Of a stretch of 24,643 nucleotides of DNA, positions 12,654 to 19,699 are shown piece by piece. A program made the translations under genes and the position numbers. The stretch spans positions 1 to 24,643 of the forward strand of contig JADKDT010000024.1 of the NCBI GenBank assembly GCA_016714465.1, written 5' to 3'. Every line of letters starts with the position of its first letter. Position 1 is the stretch's first letter. The DNA comes from Candidatus Brachythrix odensensis (GTDB lineage: Bacteria > Chloroflexota > Anaerolineae > J036 > Brachytrichaceae). The notes under the pieces were generated by a model that saw nothing but the letters and a program-made list of their open reading frames with translations, had not been told where the DNA came from and ran no database searches.

Positions 12654-13721
12654 CTACCGACCAAACGCCTCCGGCATCCCCAGAAAGATCCCATACCGCT
12701 CTGCGGCCGCTTCAACGGCCTGCAAAATCTGCCGGGTTTCTCCGTAGATCTCGGGAATGTATTCCAGCCCGTTGGGCCGCTTGCGGCTCGACCACGTCCC
12801 GACGATCTGGCCAGCCATGAGCACGGTCGGCCGGAAGATCCCATTGCTGTGGATGACCTCGGCCTTGGGGATATTTGTCAGAATGTGGCTGCGATCGGCA
12901 TAACCCAGCAGATACTCGTCAAAGCCCGGCAGCAGGTGCGCCGCCGGATATCGCTTGGGCGGCTGGGTCGCCTCGCTCGCCAGCCAGTAGGTCACGTCGC
13001 CGACAACCTCGCGAATGAGCCGGGATTTCACCGCCTCCAGGCCGGCTCGCGCCTCGGGAACGGTCAGACTCGACCACCAGGCGAAGTCGTCCAGGGTGGC
13101 CGGGCCGTGGCTGCGGAAATAGCGCAGGGCCAGTTCGGCCTGGGCCTCTTCGCGCGGCCTGGGGCTGGCCGGTGGCAGCCACTCGTCCAGCAGCACGAAG
13201 GTGTCTTCCTTGTCCCGCGGCGGGCCCTGGCAGACCTGGCCGTTCAGCGCCGCGCGGGCCACGATGTGATAGCCGCGCTGGCCGGCGGTCGACACGCCCT
13301 GCCGCTCGAGCGCGGCATAGGTCTCCTTGCGGGTAAGGACCTTCCCGCGCAGGGCCTTGCCCAATACCTGTTCGGCGATGGCGAAGGCCGCGTCGTCGAG
13401 GCCAAAGCGGCGCGCGTCATTGACCGAAGCATGCGCGACCTGGCGCGGCCCAACGAAGTCAAGCAACCATATGACATCCTCGGCCGCCACAAACTGGAGC
13501 GTGCTGCGCATCGCCCAGGTCCGAATAATGGTCCGATCCGCAATGGCTTGCTCGACATCGGCTTCGCTCACGCCGGCGCAACGAATTCCCACCGCCCATT
13601 TGGCGTGGCGGTAGTCCTGGCCCTGCATCGCCCCATACCAGGCGACCGCCTCCTCCGGCCGCGCAAAGGCGGTCCGGTCGAGGCGGTGGCTGCTCAGCCG
13701 ATGGCGGAGGAAGTCGTTCAT
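12654..13721 (-). CDS. winged-helix DNA-binding protein, AlkZ-like DNA glycosylase family (HTH_42)
   Basis: A 355-residue protein of the tandem winged-helix family that includes AlkZ and YcaQ. The motif AMQGQDYRHAKWAVG carries Q33-x-Q35, matching the catalytic Gln-hydrophobic-Gln of AlkZ. Other family segments are TIIRTWAMRSTLQFV, YGxxxW-like ATLDDFAWWSSLTVPEAR and HLLPGFDEYLLGYADRSHIL. Characterised members excise alkylated bases or open interstrand crosslinks, so DNA repair is the likely role; the exact lesion is unknown. The start ATG 13719-13721 lies only 6 bases from the palindrome at 13728-13776, whose 3' arm would cover the ribosome binding region. Its neighbours are stress proteins. 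Confidence 0.88.
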   Translation of the reverse strand: MNDFLRHRLSSHRLDRTAFARPEEAVAWYGAMQGQDYRHAKWAVGIRCAGVSEADVEQAIADRTIIRTWAMRSTLQFVAAEDVIWLLDFVGPRQVAHASVNDARRFGLDDAAFAIAEQVLGKALRGKVLTRKETYAALERQGVSTAGQRGYHIVARAALNGQVCQGPPRDKEDTFVLLDEWLPPASPRPREEAQAELALRYFRSHGPATLDDFAWWSSLTVPEARAGLEAVKSRLIREVVGDVTYWLASEATQPPKRYPAAHLLPGFDEYLLGYADRSHILTNIPKAEVIHSNGIFRPTVLMAGQIVGTWSSRKRPNGLEYIPEIYGETRQILQAVEAAAERYGIFLGMPEAFGR

Positions 13722-13727
13722 TGCCTA

Positions 13728-13776
13728 TTCCGAGGCGATATCCCCTCAGCTTCGCCGGAGGGATATCGCCTCGGAA
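13728..13776. repeat. 49-bp palindrome, 23-bp arms with three mismatches, TTC loop
   Basis: The outer 17 base pairs are perfect (TTCCGAGGCGATATCCC and its complement); the inner part has three mismatches, and the apex is AGC-TTC-GCC. It lies between the VOC stop (13788) and the AlkZ-like start (13721). The GCGATATCCC arm is shared with 17366-17406. Confidence 0.9.
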
Positions 13777-13787
13777 AACAGGTGCTG

Positions 13788-14207
13788 TTAGGCATTCTGG
13801 GGTTGACCGGCGACAACGGCCGGATCCATCCAGAAAATCTCCCAAATGTGGCCGTCCGGATCGGCGAAGGCGCAGTTGTACATGAAACCCATGTCGGTGC
13901 GTGCGCGCGGCTCGGTGCCGCCTGCCGCGAGCGCCGCGCCAACCATCTCGTCGACCTTGGCCTTGCTCTCGACCGACAAGGCCAGGATGGCCTCGGTGTG
14001 GGTGGTCGCGTCGCATAGCGCGTGCGGGGTAAAGGTCTTGAAGAAGGGTTCCACCAGCAGCATCGCGAAGATGCTGTCGCTGATGATCATGCAGGTGGCA
14101 TTCTTGTCGGTGAATTGCGGATTGAATGTGAAGCCGAGCGCGGTGAAGAAGGCCACGCTTCGGTCGAGGTCTTTGACCGGCAAGTTGACGAAGATTTGAG
14201 TGGGCAT
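13788..14207 (-). CDS. VOC (glyoxalase/bleomycin-resistance) family protein
   Basis: A 139-residue single-domain VOC protein beginning MPTQIFVNLPVKDLDRSVAFF, with the typical ALGFTFNPQFTD, TCMIISDSIFAMLL, EAILALSVESKAKVDEMVGAALAAGG and the closing FADPDGHIWEIFWMD. The metal/ligand positions of VOC proteins are in strands of this type; Glu near the end (IWEIFWMD) fits. Members act as glyoxalases, antibiotic-binding proteins or extradiol enzymes, so no substrate can be named. It is closest in appearance to the PhnB/YjdN-like lactoylglutathione-lyase relatives common in stress clusters. It lies between two palindromes in the minus-strand run. Confidence 0.92.
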   Translation of the reverse strand: MPTQIFVNLPVKDLDRSVAFFTALGFTFNPQFTDKNATCMIISDSIFAMLLVEPFFKTFTPHALCDATTHTEAILALSVESKAKVDEMVGAALAAGGTEPRARTDMGFMYNCAFADPDGHIWEIFWMDPAVVAGQPQNA

Positions 14208-14223
14208 GTGTCTATGTACTTGC

Positions 14224-14266
14224 CTGGAATCAATCTCACCCGCTTCGCGGGTGAGATTGATTCCAG
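14224..14266. repeat. 43-bp perfect palindrome, 20-bp arms, TTC loop
   Basis: Arms 14224-14243 and 14247-14266 are perfect complements, with apex CGC-TTC-GCG. It lies between the DUF4287 gene stop (14279) and the VOC start (14207). Confidence 0.93.
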
Positions 14267-14278
14267 AATGCCTTTTGG

Positions 14279-14830
14279 CTATGCGGCCGCATCGTAGGCC
14301 TGTTTGAACCAGGCCAGGACTTCCTTGTCGATCTGCTTCGGGTCGCTGATCCGGACCCGATGGGTGACCATCGCATTCCAGGTCCCGCCCGCCTCCAGCC
14401 GCTCGGTTGGCGCCGCGCCCTTGAGCTTGATCCCGAGGTCGATCCGCTCGGCGGCCGAGATCTGGGCGATCCCGAACTTCTTCGTGCCGCGCAGCAGGCT
14501 GATATAGGTACTGGTCGGCGCAACGGACACATCCGACCCAAACTTCTCGAGTTTGGCGATCAGGGCATCGTAGGGTTTGCGCCAGGCGGCCTTCGCGCCC
14601 GCAAAGTGGCTGCCGACCTTGTCGTCGACGGCGACCTTCGGCGCGCCGTGAGATTTGATCACGGCCACGACCGCCATGGCATGCCCATGCCCCAGTCCGA
14701 AGTCGGCCTTGAGCCAGGCGACGATCTCGCCGGGCTTGACCAGGCCCTTCTTTTCGGCGATCACCCGGAATTCGTCGGCGGTCTTGCCGGTCTTGGCTTT
14801 GATGTTGTCGAGATAGGCTTGAAATGACAT
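14279..14830 (-). CDS. DUF4287 domain protein with C-terminal DUF5655-like domain
   Basis: A 183-residue protein starting MSFQAYLDNIKAKTGKTADE at ATG 14828-14830. The N-terminal ~70 residues (IAEKKGLVKPGEIVAWLKADFGLGHGHAMAVVAVI) match DUF4287, a small helical domain. Residues 75-180 (FAGAKAAWRKPYDALIAKLEKFGSDVSVAPTSTYISLLRGTKKFGIAQ) match the DUF5655-like transport/binding-type fold often fused to it. No enzymatic role is established. The longer frame to 15184 is an overlap with the SRPBCC gene and was rejected. It lies in the ArsR/SRPBCC run, where such proteins are frequent companions. Confidence 0.85.
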   Translation of the reverse strand: MSFQAYLDNIKAKTGKTADEFRVIAEKKGLVKPGEIVAWLKADFGLGHGHAMAVVAVIKSHGAPKVAVDDKVGSHFAGAKAAWRKPYDALIAKLEKFGSDVSVAPTSTYISLLRGTKKFGIAQISAAERIDLGIKLKGAAPTERLEAGGTWNAMVTHRVRISDPKQIDKEVLAWFKQAYDAAA

Positions 14831-14851
14831 GTGCTGTTTGTTTTCGGAGTC

Positions 14852-14878
14852 GATATCGCCGGCGCCGCCGGCGAGATC
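14852..14878. repeat. short imperfect palindrome, 12-bp arms
   Basis: GATATCGCCGGC and GCCGGCGAGATC flank a GCC loop with one mismatch, between the tandem SRPBCC stop (14890) and the DUF4287 start. Its position matches the other intergenic palindromes, but it is shorter. Confidence 0.7.
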
Positions 14879-14889
14879 GCTCTGGAAGG

Positions 14890-15423
14890 TTATTCGTGGA
14901 TCAGGTATTCCGCCAATCGACCCAGAGTCTGCTTGGCGCCTTCGATGGCGTAGCCGACGACCGCTTCGCGCGCCGCGCGGTTGGGGAAGCGCGCCCGCAT
15001 CGTCAGCCGGGTCTTCCCGCCCTCCACGTCGAAGGTGACCGTGGTCACAAACCATTGCGGATTGTCTGGCGTGTCGTCGTCCGCGTCGTGAAGATACACC
15101 AAACGCTCGGGTTTGACAACATCTTTGTAGGAGATCCGGTTGGGATAGTCGACCCCGTCCGGTCCGTGCATGATGAAGCGCCACACGCCGCCGGGGCGCA
15201 CGTCCATCTCATGGGTCGTGGTCGTAAAGCCATTCGGCCCCCACCACTTGCCGATCCGGTCGGGATCGGTCCACGCCTCCCACACCCGCTCGCGCGGGGC
15301 GTTGAAGACGCGGGTGGTGACGATCTCCTGATCCAACGCATTGATGAGCTCGTCAAAGCGTTCGTAGGTCTCGCGCATACCGGATTCCATGCCCGCGCCA
15401 ATGTGGCCCTCCCGGTGCGCCAT
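14890..15423 (-). CDS. C-terminal part of a tandem SRPBCC (AHSA1-type) protein
   Basis: Reads MAHREGHIGAGMESGMRETY..., which is the tail of a first SRPBCC domain, and then a complete second domain from about 15330: VTTRVFNAPRERVWEAWTDPDRIGKWWGPNGF, DVRPGGVWRFIMHGPDGVDY, VVKPERLVYLHD and the C-terminal helix VVGYAIEGAKQTLGRLAEYLIHE. SRPBCC/AHSA1 domains form a helix-grip pocket for hydrophobic ligands. The frame joins the upstream half (15467-15800) if one base is restored in the short A-run at 15464-15466, giving a 303-residue two-domain protein. The ATG 15421-15423 is internal to that protein and lacks a ribosome binding site, so it may not be a real start. Confidence 0.8.
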   Translation of the reverse strand: MAHREGHIGAGMESGMRETYERFDELINALDQEIVTTRVFNAPRERVWEAWTDPDRIGKWWGPNGFTTTTHEMDVRPGGVWRFIMHGPDGVDYPNRISYKDVVKPERLVYLHDADDDTPDNPQWFVTTVTFDVEGGKTRLTMRARFPNRAAREAVVGYAIEGAKQTLGRLAEYLIHE

Positions 15424-15800
15424 CGCCTTGTAGACCAGGGTGCTGGTGAGAGTGGTCTTGCCGTTTGCTCCTCAAATGTCGTTGTCACGACGTAGTCCGT
15501 GCCCGGCATCCCCTCGTAGCCCTCGGTGAAAACCAGACGCTCGTGCGGGACGATCTCGCGATACACCCCGGAAAATCCGTGCGTGCCGCCATCCGGCGCC
15601 TGCAGGACATAGCGCCAGGCCCCGCCCGGGCGCAGGTCGATCTCGCACACGGTCATGCTGAGATAGCGCGGCCCATACCAGCGCCGCACATGCTCGGGCT
15701 GGGTGAGGAGCTCAAAGACCAGCCGCCGCGGCGCGTTGAAGACCCGCTGGATGACGGCGATCGGCCGGACCGGGTCGAGGCTAAGGATGTCGTTACTCAT
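15045..15800 (-). CDS. N-terminal SRPBCC domain of the tandem protein; frameshift at about 15465
   Basis: The start ATG 15798-15800 overlaps the reductase stop as ATGA, so the genes are coupled. Sense sequence runs MSNDILSLDPVRPIAVIQRV, FNAPRRLVFELLTQPEHVRRWYGPRYL, EIDLRPGGAWRYVLQAPDGG, IVPHERLVFTEGYEGMPGTDYVVTTTFEE, and ends at about 15467. Beyond this the frame is nonsense to 15045, overlapping the second domain in another frame. The expected continuation NGKTTLTSTLVYKAMAHREG is found one frame over. The span 15800-14890 is one base short of a multiple of three, supporting a single deletion, whether genuine or an assembly error. Confidence 0.75.
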   Translation of the reverse strand: MSNDILSLDPVRPIAVIQRVFNAPRRLVFELLTQPEHVRRWYGPRYLSMTVCEIDLRPGGAWRYVLQAPDGGTHGFSGVYREIVPHERLVFTEGYEGMPGTDYVVTTTFEEQTARPLSPAPWSTRRWRTGRATLARAWNPVCARPTNALTSSSMRWIRRSSPPASSTPRASGCGRRGPIPTGSASGGGRMALRPRPMRWTCAPAACGASSCTDRTGSTIPTGSPTKMLSNPSVWCIFTTRTTTRQTIRNGL

Positions 15801-16339
15801 GGATGGCGGTGATAGGTGAGAATGGCGACCCCCGAGCGGGTGATGGACGACTGGACGAGCGAAAGGCGCTTGAGCGTATCACCCTCGGCGAACAGGCGCT
15901 TGCCGCTGCCGGCGATGACCGGATGAATCATCAGGATGAGCTCGTCGAGCAGGTCATCGCGCAAGAGCGAGCGAACAAGCGTCGGGCTGCCCGCCACCCC
16001 GATGTTTTTGCCCGGCTTCTGTTTCAGCTCGCCGATGACGCCGGGCAGATTCCCGCTCACCAGGGTCGAATTCTTCCAGTCAACCTGTTTGAGGGTGGTC
16101 GACACCACGATCTTGGGGGTGTTGTTGATGTGGCTGGCATACGGCTCGTCGGTCGAGGTCGGCCAGTAGGGCGCCCACTCGGAGTAGGTCACCCGCCCGA
16201 GCAGGATGCTGTCCTCGCTGTCGAGGTGGGCGCTCATGGCCGCGCTCATGTCCTCGTCAAAGACGTCGTATTGCCACAAATGGGGCGCCTCAACCACGCC
16301 GTCCAACGAAATAAACAACCCCGATACAACTTTTCGCAT
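15797..16339 (-). CDS. dihydrofolate reductase / RibD C-terminal-like family protein
   Basis: A 180-residue protein with the family start MRKVVSGLFISLDGVVEAP, then SILLGRVTYSEWAPYWP, NNTPKIVVSTTLKQVDWKNST, the nucleotide-binding IGVAGSPTLVRSLLRDDLLDELILMIHPVIAGSGKRLF and a final VAILTYHRHP. This is the YyaP/YwjB-like branch of the DHFR/RibD fold, an NAD(P)H-dependent reductase group with unknown substrates; it is not the housekeeping folate enzyme. GAGGGAG precedes the ATG. Its stop overlaps the next start by four bases, so it is translated together with the SRPBCC protein. Confidence 0.92.
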   Translation of the reverse strand: MRKVVSGLFISLDGVVEAPHLWQYDVFDEDMSAAMSAHLDSEDSILLGRVTYSEWAPYWPTSTDEPYASHINNTPKIVVSTTLKQVDWKNSTLVSGNLPGVIGELKQKPGKNIGVAGSPTLVRSLLRDDLLDELILMIHPVIAGSGKRLFAEGDTLKRLSLVQSSITRSGVAILTYHRHP

Positions 16340-16389
16340 GTGATTTTCTCCCTCAATTGAATTGACTAGAAGTCATCTTGAAATTTTGG

Positions 16390-16436
16390 GGCGAGATCAC
16401 GATCCCCGCGCTTCGCGCGGGAATCGTGATCTCGCC
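16390..16436. repeat. 47-bp palindrome, 22-bp arms with one mismatch, TTC loop
   Basis: Arms 16390-16411 and 16415-16436 pair with one mismatch; the apex is CGC-TTC-GCG. It lies between the SRPBCC stop (16467) and the reductase start (16339). Arm sequence and geometry are close to 12586-12632. Confidence 0.92.
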
Positions 16437-16466
16437 GGATATTTGGGGATAACGTCCAGGCACTGC

Positions 16467-16985
16467 CTATTTCAGTGTTTCCAGATACGCGTCCAACTGG
16501 GCGAAGCTGCCGGCCATACCCTGCTGCAGGCCGCCGCGCCCGGCCGCATAGGTCTGCCGCTCGACTTCACTCGCGTTAACCGGGCCACCGCTCAGGGTCA
16601 GGCTGGTCTTGCCGTCCTGCTCGGTCAACGTCAGCGTATTGTGGATTTCAAGCGGCCAGGTCGCGCTCATCGGGTGGCGGATCAGCCCGCCGTCCTTGTC
16701 CGAGAACGAGTTGACAAAGACCAGCCGCTCTGGCGCGACGACCTCTGCGTAGACCAGCTTGCCCCACATCTCCATCCCATTCGGGCCGCGCATGCAGTAG
16801 TGAAAGGCGCCGCCCGGGCGCAGGTCCATGGTCGCGACAACGAAATCAAAGCCCTTGGGTCCCCACCACTTGGCCAGGCGCTCGGGCTCGGTCCAGGCCC
16901 TGAAGACGACGGCCCGGGGCGCGTTGAAGACGCGGGTGAGGTGAGGGCGGCCTCCGGATGTTGCGGGGGCATTGGGTTGATTCAT
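16467..16985 (-). CDS. SRPBCC (AHSA1-type) domain protein
   Basis: A 172-residue single-domain protein with LTRVFNAPRAVVFRAWTEPERLAKWWGPKGF, TMDLRPGGAFHYCMRGPNGMEMWGKLVY, VVAPERLVFVNSFSDKDGG, NTLTLTEQDGKTSLTLSGGP and the C-terminal helix GLQQGMAGSFAQLDAYLETLK. It binds an unknown hydrophobic ligand or acts as a stress chaperone-like protein. Its ATG overlaps the ArsR stop as ATGA. ArsR-SRPBCC pairs are common in bacterial genomes, where the regulator and the SRPBCC protein are co-expressed. Confidence 0.93.
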   Translation of the reverse strand: MNQPNAPATSGGRPHLTRVFNAPRAVVFRAWTEPERLAKWWGPKGFDFVVATMDLRPGGAFHYCMRGPNGMEMWGKLVYAEVVAPERLVFVNSFSDKDGGLIRHPMSATWPLEIHNTLTLTEQDGKTSLTLSGGPVNASEVERQTYAAGRGGLQQGMAGSFAQLDAYLETLK

Positions 16986-17323
16986 TCGGGATTCTCCTTG
17001 TGTTGCAGTTCGTCGAGATAGTCGGCCAGGCGATCGAAGCTTTCGTTCCAGAAGTGTTCGTAGGACTTGATCCAGTCGTGGATGGGCTTCAGGCCCTGGT
17101 TGGACAGCGCGTACCAGCGCTGTTGCCCGTCGGCCCGGACCGTGACCAGGCCAACCTGCTTCAGGACCGCCAAATGCTTGGAGGCCTGGGGCTGGGTGAT
17201 GCGCAGCATCCGGGCGATATCGTTGACCGAGCGCTCGCCCTGAGCGATCAGGTCAAGAATCTGCCGGCGGCGCGGTTCTGCGACCGCGTTGAAGGCATCG
17301 GTGGTTGTCGGTGAGCGTGCGAT
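16982..17323 (-). CDS. ArsR-family winged-helix transcriptional regulator
   Basis: The reading frame covers a full ArsR domain of about 110 residues: TDAFNAVAEPRRRQILDLIA, GERSVNDIARMLRITQPQASKHLAVLKQVGLVTVRADGQQRWYALS and a C-terminal helix LKPIHDWIKSYEHFWNESFDRLADYLDEL. No metal-binding cysteines are visible in alpha-3 or the ends, so it is not a classical arsenic sensor. No ATG, GTG or TTG lies in frame upstream of the domain; the only in-frame ATG is inside the recognition region (17207-17209) and would lose half the domain. An AUC codon at 17321-17323 falls at the predicted transcription start. The start codon may be mutated or mis-sequenced. Head gene of the SRPBCC/reductase run. Confidence 0.8.
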   Translation of the reverse strand: MARSPTTTDAFNAVAEPRRRQILDLIAQGERSVNDIARMLRITQPQASKHLAVLKQVGLVTVRADGQQRWYALSNQGLKPIHDWIKSYEHFWNESFDRLADYLDELQHKENPE

Positions 17324-17329
17324 GGCGAG

Positions 17330-17357
17330 AGTATATGCCGATATGGGAATATGTCAA
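17330..17357 (-). promoter_or_regulatory. ArsR promoter with overlapping 20-bp dyad operator
   Basis: The -35 TTGACA (17352-17357) and -10 TATACT (17330-17335) are 16 bases apart. The spacer is filled by an imperfect dyad at 17333-17352 (half-sites ATATGCCGAT and ATATTCCCAT), which touches both promoter elements. This is the expected location of an ArsR autorepressor site. Confidence 0.65.
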
Positions 17358-17365
17358 GCGTTTGT

Positions 17366-17406
17366 AAAAGCGATATCCCGCGGCTCCGCCGCGGGATATC
17401 GCTTTT
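17366..17406. repeat. 41-bp perfect palindrome, 19-bp arms, TCC loop, ending in T4
   Basis: Arms 17366-17384 and 17388-17406 are perfect complements, with apex GGC-TCC-GCC. It starts four bases after the beta-helix gene stop, and the minus-strand 3' arm ends in TTTT, so it can serve as that gene's terminator. Confidence 0.92.
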
Positions 17407-17410
17407 GGGC

Positions 17411-19126
17411 TCAGCGCTTCACATGGGGCGCATACACGTCAAAGCGCCTGGAGGCTGCCTCGATCGCCCCCATATCGCAGCGCGGGGTGTAGCCGCCGCT
17501 GGCGCTGCCATACGGGCGTGTGTTGCTGGATTGGTCCAGGGTGAGGATCGCCCCGCCAAAATCCGAGCAGCCGGCCAGGTTGCCGCGATCGACGGCCGGG
17601 CCAAATCGCAATGGGTGATACCAGGTCAGGCCATTGAACATCAACGGTCCCAGGCGAGGGTCGAGGCCAGGCGTCACCGCTTTCACCAGGTTTCCGGTCG
17701 AATTCCCGGCGATGGCGCACAGCGCGTTGGCAAAGCCGATCAGGTTGTAGCCTTCCGAGCTGAGCGTCCCATGGCAGTCGGGGGCGTATAGCTCGAACAT
17801 GCTCACGGTGAGATCTTCGTTGCCGGCCAGGATGGTGTTCTTGAGTTTGATGATGCTGCTGGAGGCCTGATACACGCCGCCGCCCGTGCCGTCGCCGTTG
17901 TCGTCCGAATCGGCGGTGTTGTTTGAGATCGTTACGTTTGCCAGGCGGACCAGGGCATCGTTGGACGAATAGATCCCGGCCCCATCCTCGGTCGCGGTGT
18001 TCCCGCTGATCGTGGTGTTGGTCAGGGTGGCCGTGGAATCGGCCGCGTAGAGTCCGCCGCCCTTCGTGGCGGTATTGCTGACGATTGCGCTGTTCTTGAT
18101 CTCGGCCCGGTCCCAGTTGAAGATGCCGCCGCCAGAATTGCTGGCGTCGTTGTTCTGGACCGTCGACGAATTCATCAGGACCGTGGCGCCCGGGCCGATC
18201 AGGAGGCCGCCTCCCACACTGGCGCTGTTGCCGTTTACCACGCTGGCCAACATGTTGAGCGTGCCGGCGCCGACGTAGATTCCGCCTCCCGTCTCGGCCG
18301 AGTTGCTGCTGATTTCGCTGGAGACGATGACCAGCGCGCCATAGCTGATGATCGCGCCGCCAAAGGCGCTGGATGGGCCGGTCGCGTGGTTGTCAAACAC
18401 AAGCGATTGGGCAATCGTGGTGATGGCAGTGTCGCGGCTGCACATGGCGCCGCCGATCGTGGTGGTCGCCTCGTTGCCATATACCTGCGAGTTCATGTCG
18501 ATGACGAGCGTGCCTTCGGTGTGGATCGCCCCGCAAGCCGGCGACTTGTTGGCGTAGAGATAGGTGGTGTGAAAGCCGACAGCGCAGTTGTCGCAATAGT
18601 TGGTGAGGGCGCTCCCGCTCTCGCCGGTATTGGTGTTGATGTTGCCGCGCAGAGTGCTGTTGTAGACCTCGACCTGGCTATTCCCGGCTCGGAGCAGATA
18701 GATCGCTTTCGGGAAGTTGGTCAGGGTCAGATCATTCAGCTCGAGTGTGGTGGTGATGTCGATCAGCGCGAACCCATACGCGCCGGTGGATCCGGCCCCG
18801 GCAATGAGGGTGCCTGTCCGGCCGGCGCCATTCACCGTCAGGTCGTCGGTCACGTTCAAGCGCTTGGTCTGGCTGTAGGTGCCGGAGGGAATCGTGACGG
18901 TGTCCGCGCCGGGCCTGGCGTTGGCCTCCATGAGGGCGGCCCGCAGGCTGCATTTGCCGCCGGCATCGAGACAGGCGCCGTTGCCGGGATTGACGTCATC
19001 GGTCTCGAGGGTGGTGTTGACGGTAAAGGTCACGCTTGGCCTCGCCTGCGCGCGCGGCGCGGCGGGAAGCAGACCGACTAGCAGAATGGCGACGATGAGC
19101 GAGCGAAGCACAAACCGAGGGAGCAT
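17411..19126 (-). CDS. secreted right-handed parallel beta-helix repeat protein
   Basis: A 571-residue protein with an N-terminal signal peptide (MLPRFVLRSLIVAILLVGLL, cleavage near ...RAQA). It then has the motif CSLRAALMEANARPGADTV, typical of bacterial secreted proteins with pectin-lyase-like folds. From about residue 100 it shows repeated coils such as NSTLRGNI, GGGIYVGAGTLNMLASVVNGNSA, GGGLLIGPG, GGGIFNWDRAEIKNSAIVSNTATKGGGLYAADS. A C-terminal region with ADCHGTLSSEGYNLIG and a TRPYG..CDMGAIE signature follows. The last residues, VYAPHVKR, resemble a short tail seen on many Chloroflexi surface proteins. A good AAGGAG lies before the ATG. Role: extracellular or surface protein, possibly adhesive or polysaccharide-binding; no catalytic site was identified. 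Confidence 0.9.
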   Translation of the reverse strand: MLPRFVLRSLIVAILLVGLLPAAPRAQARPSVTFTVNTTLETDDVNPGNGACLDAGGKCSLRAALMEANARPGADTVTIPSGTYSQTKRLNVTDDLTVNGAGRTGTLIAGAGSTGAYGFALIDITTTLELNDLTLTNFPKAIYLLRAGNSQVEVYNSTLRGNINTNTGESGSALTNYCDNCAVGFHTTYLYANKSPACGAIHTEGTLVIDMNSQVYGNEATTTIGGAMCSRDTAITTIAQSLVFDNHATGPSSAFGGAIISYGALVIVSSEISSNSAETGGGIYVGAGTLNMLASVVNGNSASVGGGLLIGPGATVLMNSSTVQNNDASNSGGGIFNWDRAEIKNSAIVSNTATKGGGLYAADSTATLTNTTISGNTATEDGAGIYSSNDALVRLANVTISNNTADSDDNGDGTGGGVYQASSSIIKLKNTILAGNEDLTVSMFELYAPDCHGTLSSEGYNLIGFANALCAIAGNSTGNLVKAVTPGLDPRLGPLMFNGLTWYHPLRFGPAVDRGNLAGCSDFGGAILTLDQSSNTRPYGSASGGYTPRCDMGAIEAASRRFDVYAPHVKR

Positions 19127-19288
19127 GATTGACTTCTCCTTGCCGCCCCCCTCAACGCGTCAAATACTACACCCGGGCGGACACGCGGATGTTCTGGGCC
19201 ACGAATGATCACCCGGCGGGCTGGAAATGAGCACCGCCGCGCCGCATATTTCTGTTATTCGCGTGCGCGTTCAAACAGGAGAGACACA

Positions 19289-19699
19289 ATGTCCGCAAAC
19301 ACAACCACGGTCAATCAATTCTACGAGCTGTTCGGGCGGCAACATGACCTCGACGCCGTCGAGGATTGCTTTGCCCCCGGCGCGATCGTCCACTTCCACG
19401 ACATGCCGGCCATGCCCTATATGGCCTACAAGCAGGTCGGGGCCATGTATCTTGGCGCCTTCCCCAATATGGGCGTCGTCATCGAGGACCAGTTCGAAGC
19501 CGGCGACAAGGTCGTCACCCGCGCCGTGTGGTCGGGGACACACACCGGCCCGCTGATGAATATCCCGCCCACGGGGAAGCCCATCCTCAACAACGAATTG
19601 TGCGTCGACCGAATGGCGGGCGGCAAAATCGCCGAGCGCTGGCAGATCAGCGACAGCCTCAGCCTGATGCAGCAGCTTGGCGTCATCCCCGCGCCATAG
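19289..19699 (+). CDS. SnoaL-like / NTF2-like ester-cyclase family protein
   Basis: A 136-residue protein from ATG 19289, preceded by AGGAGAG. It has the cone-shaped alpha+beta pattern VNQFYELFGRQHDLDAVEDCFAPGAIVHFH, FPNMGVVIEDQFEAGDKVVTRAVWSGTHTGPL, PPTGKPILNNELCVDRMAGGKIAERW and a terminal ISDSLSLMQQLGVIP, as in the SnoaL polyketide-cyclase group of the NTF2 superfamily. Most bacterial members have no known substrate. It is divergent from the beta-helix gene and convergent with the GNAT gene, whose elongated tail overlaps its last 17 bases. Confidence 0.92.
   Translation: MSANTTTVNQFYELFGRQHDLDAVEDCFAPGAIVHFHDMPAMPYMAYKQVGAMYLGAFPNMGVVIEDQFEAGDKVVTRAVWSGTHTGPLMNIPPTGKPILNNELCVDRMAGGKIAERWQISDSLSLMQQLGVIPAP

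Noticed and set aside
12582..14018. A 478-codon plus-strand open frame over the AlkZ-like and VOC genes
   Set aside because: Antisense to two well-supported minus-strand genes and runs through two palindromes.
14831..15184. N-terminal extension of the DUF4287 gene
   Set aside because: It overlaps the second SRPBCC domain in another frame and lacks family similarity; MSFQAYLDNI is the natural start.
17366..17406. Palindrome as an ArsR operator
   Set aside because: It lies outside the promoter and belongs to the intergenic palindrome family; the 17333-17352 dyad is better placed.
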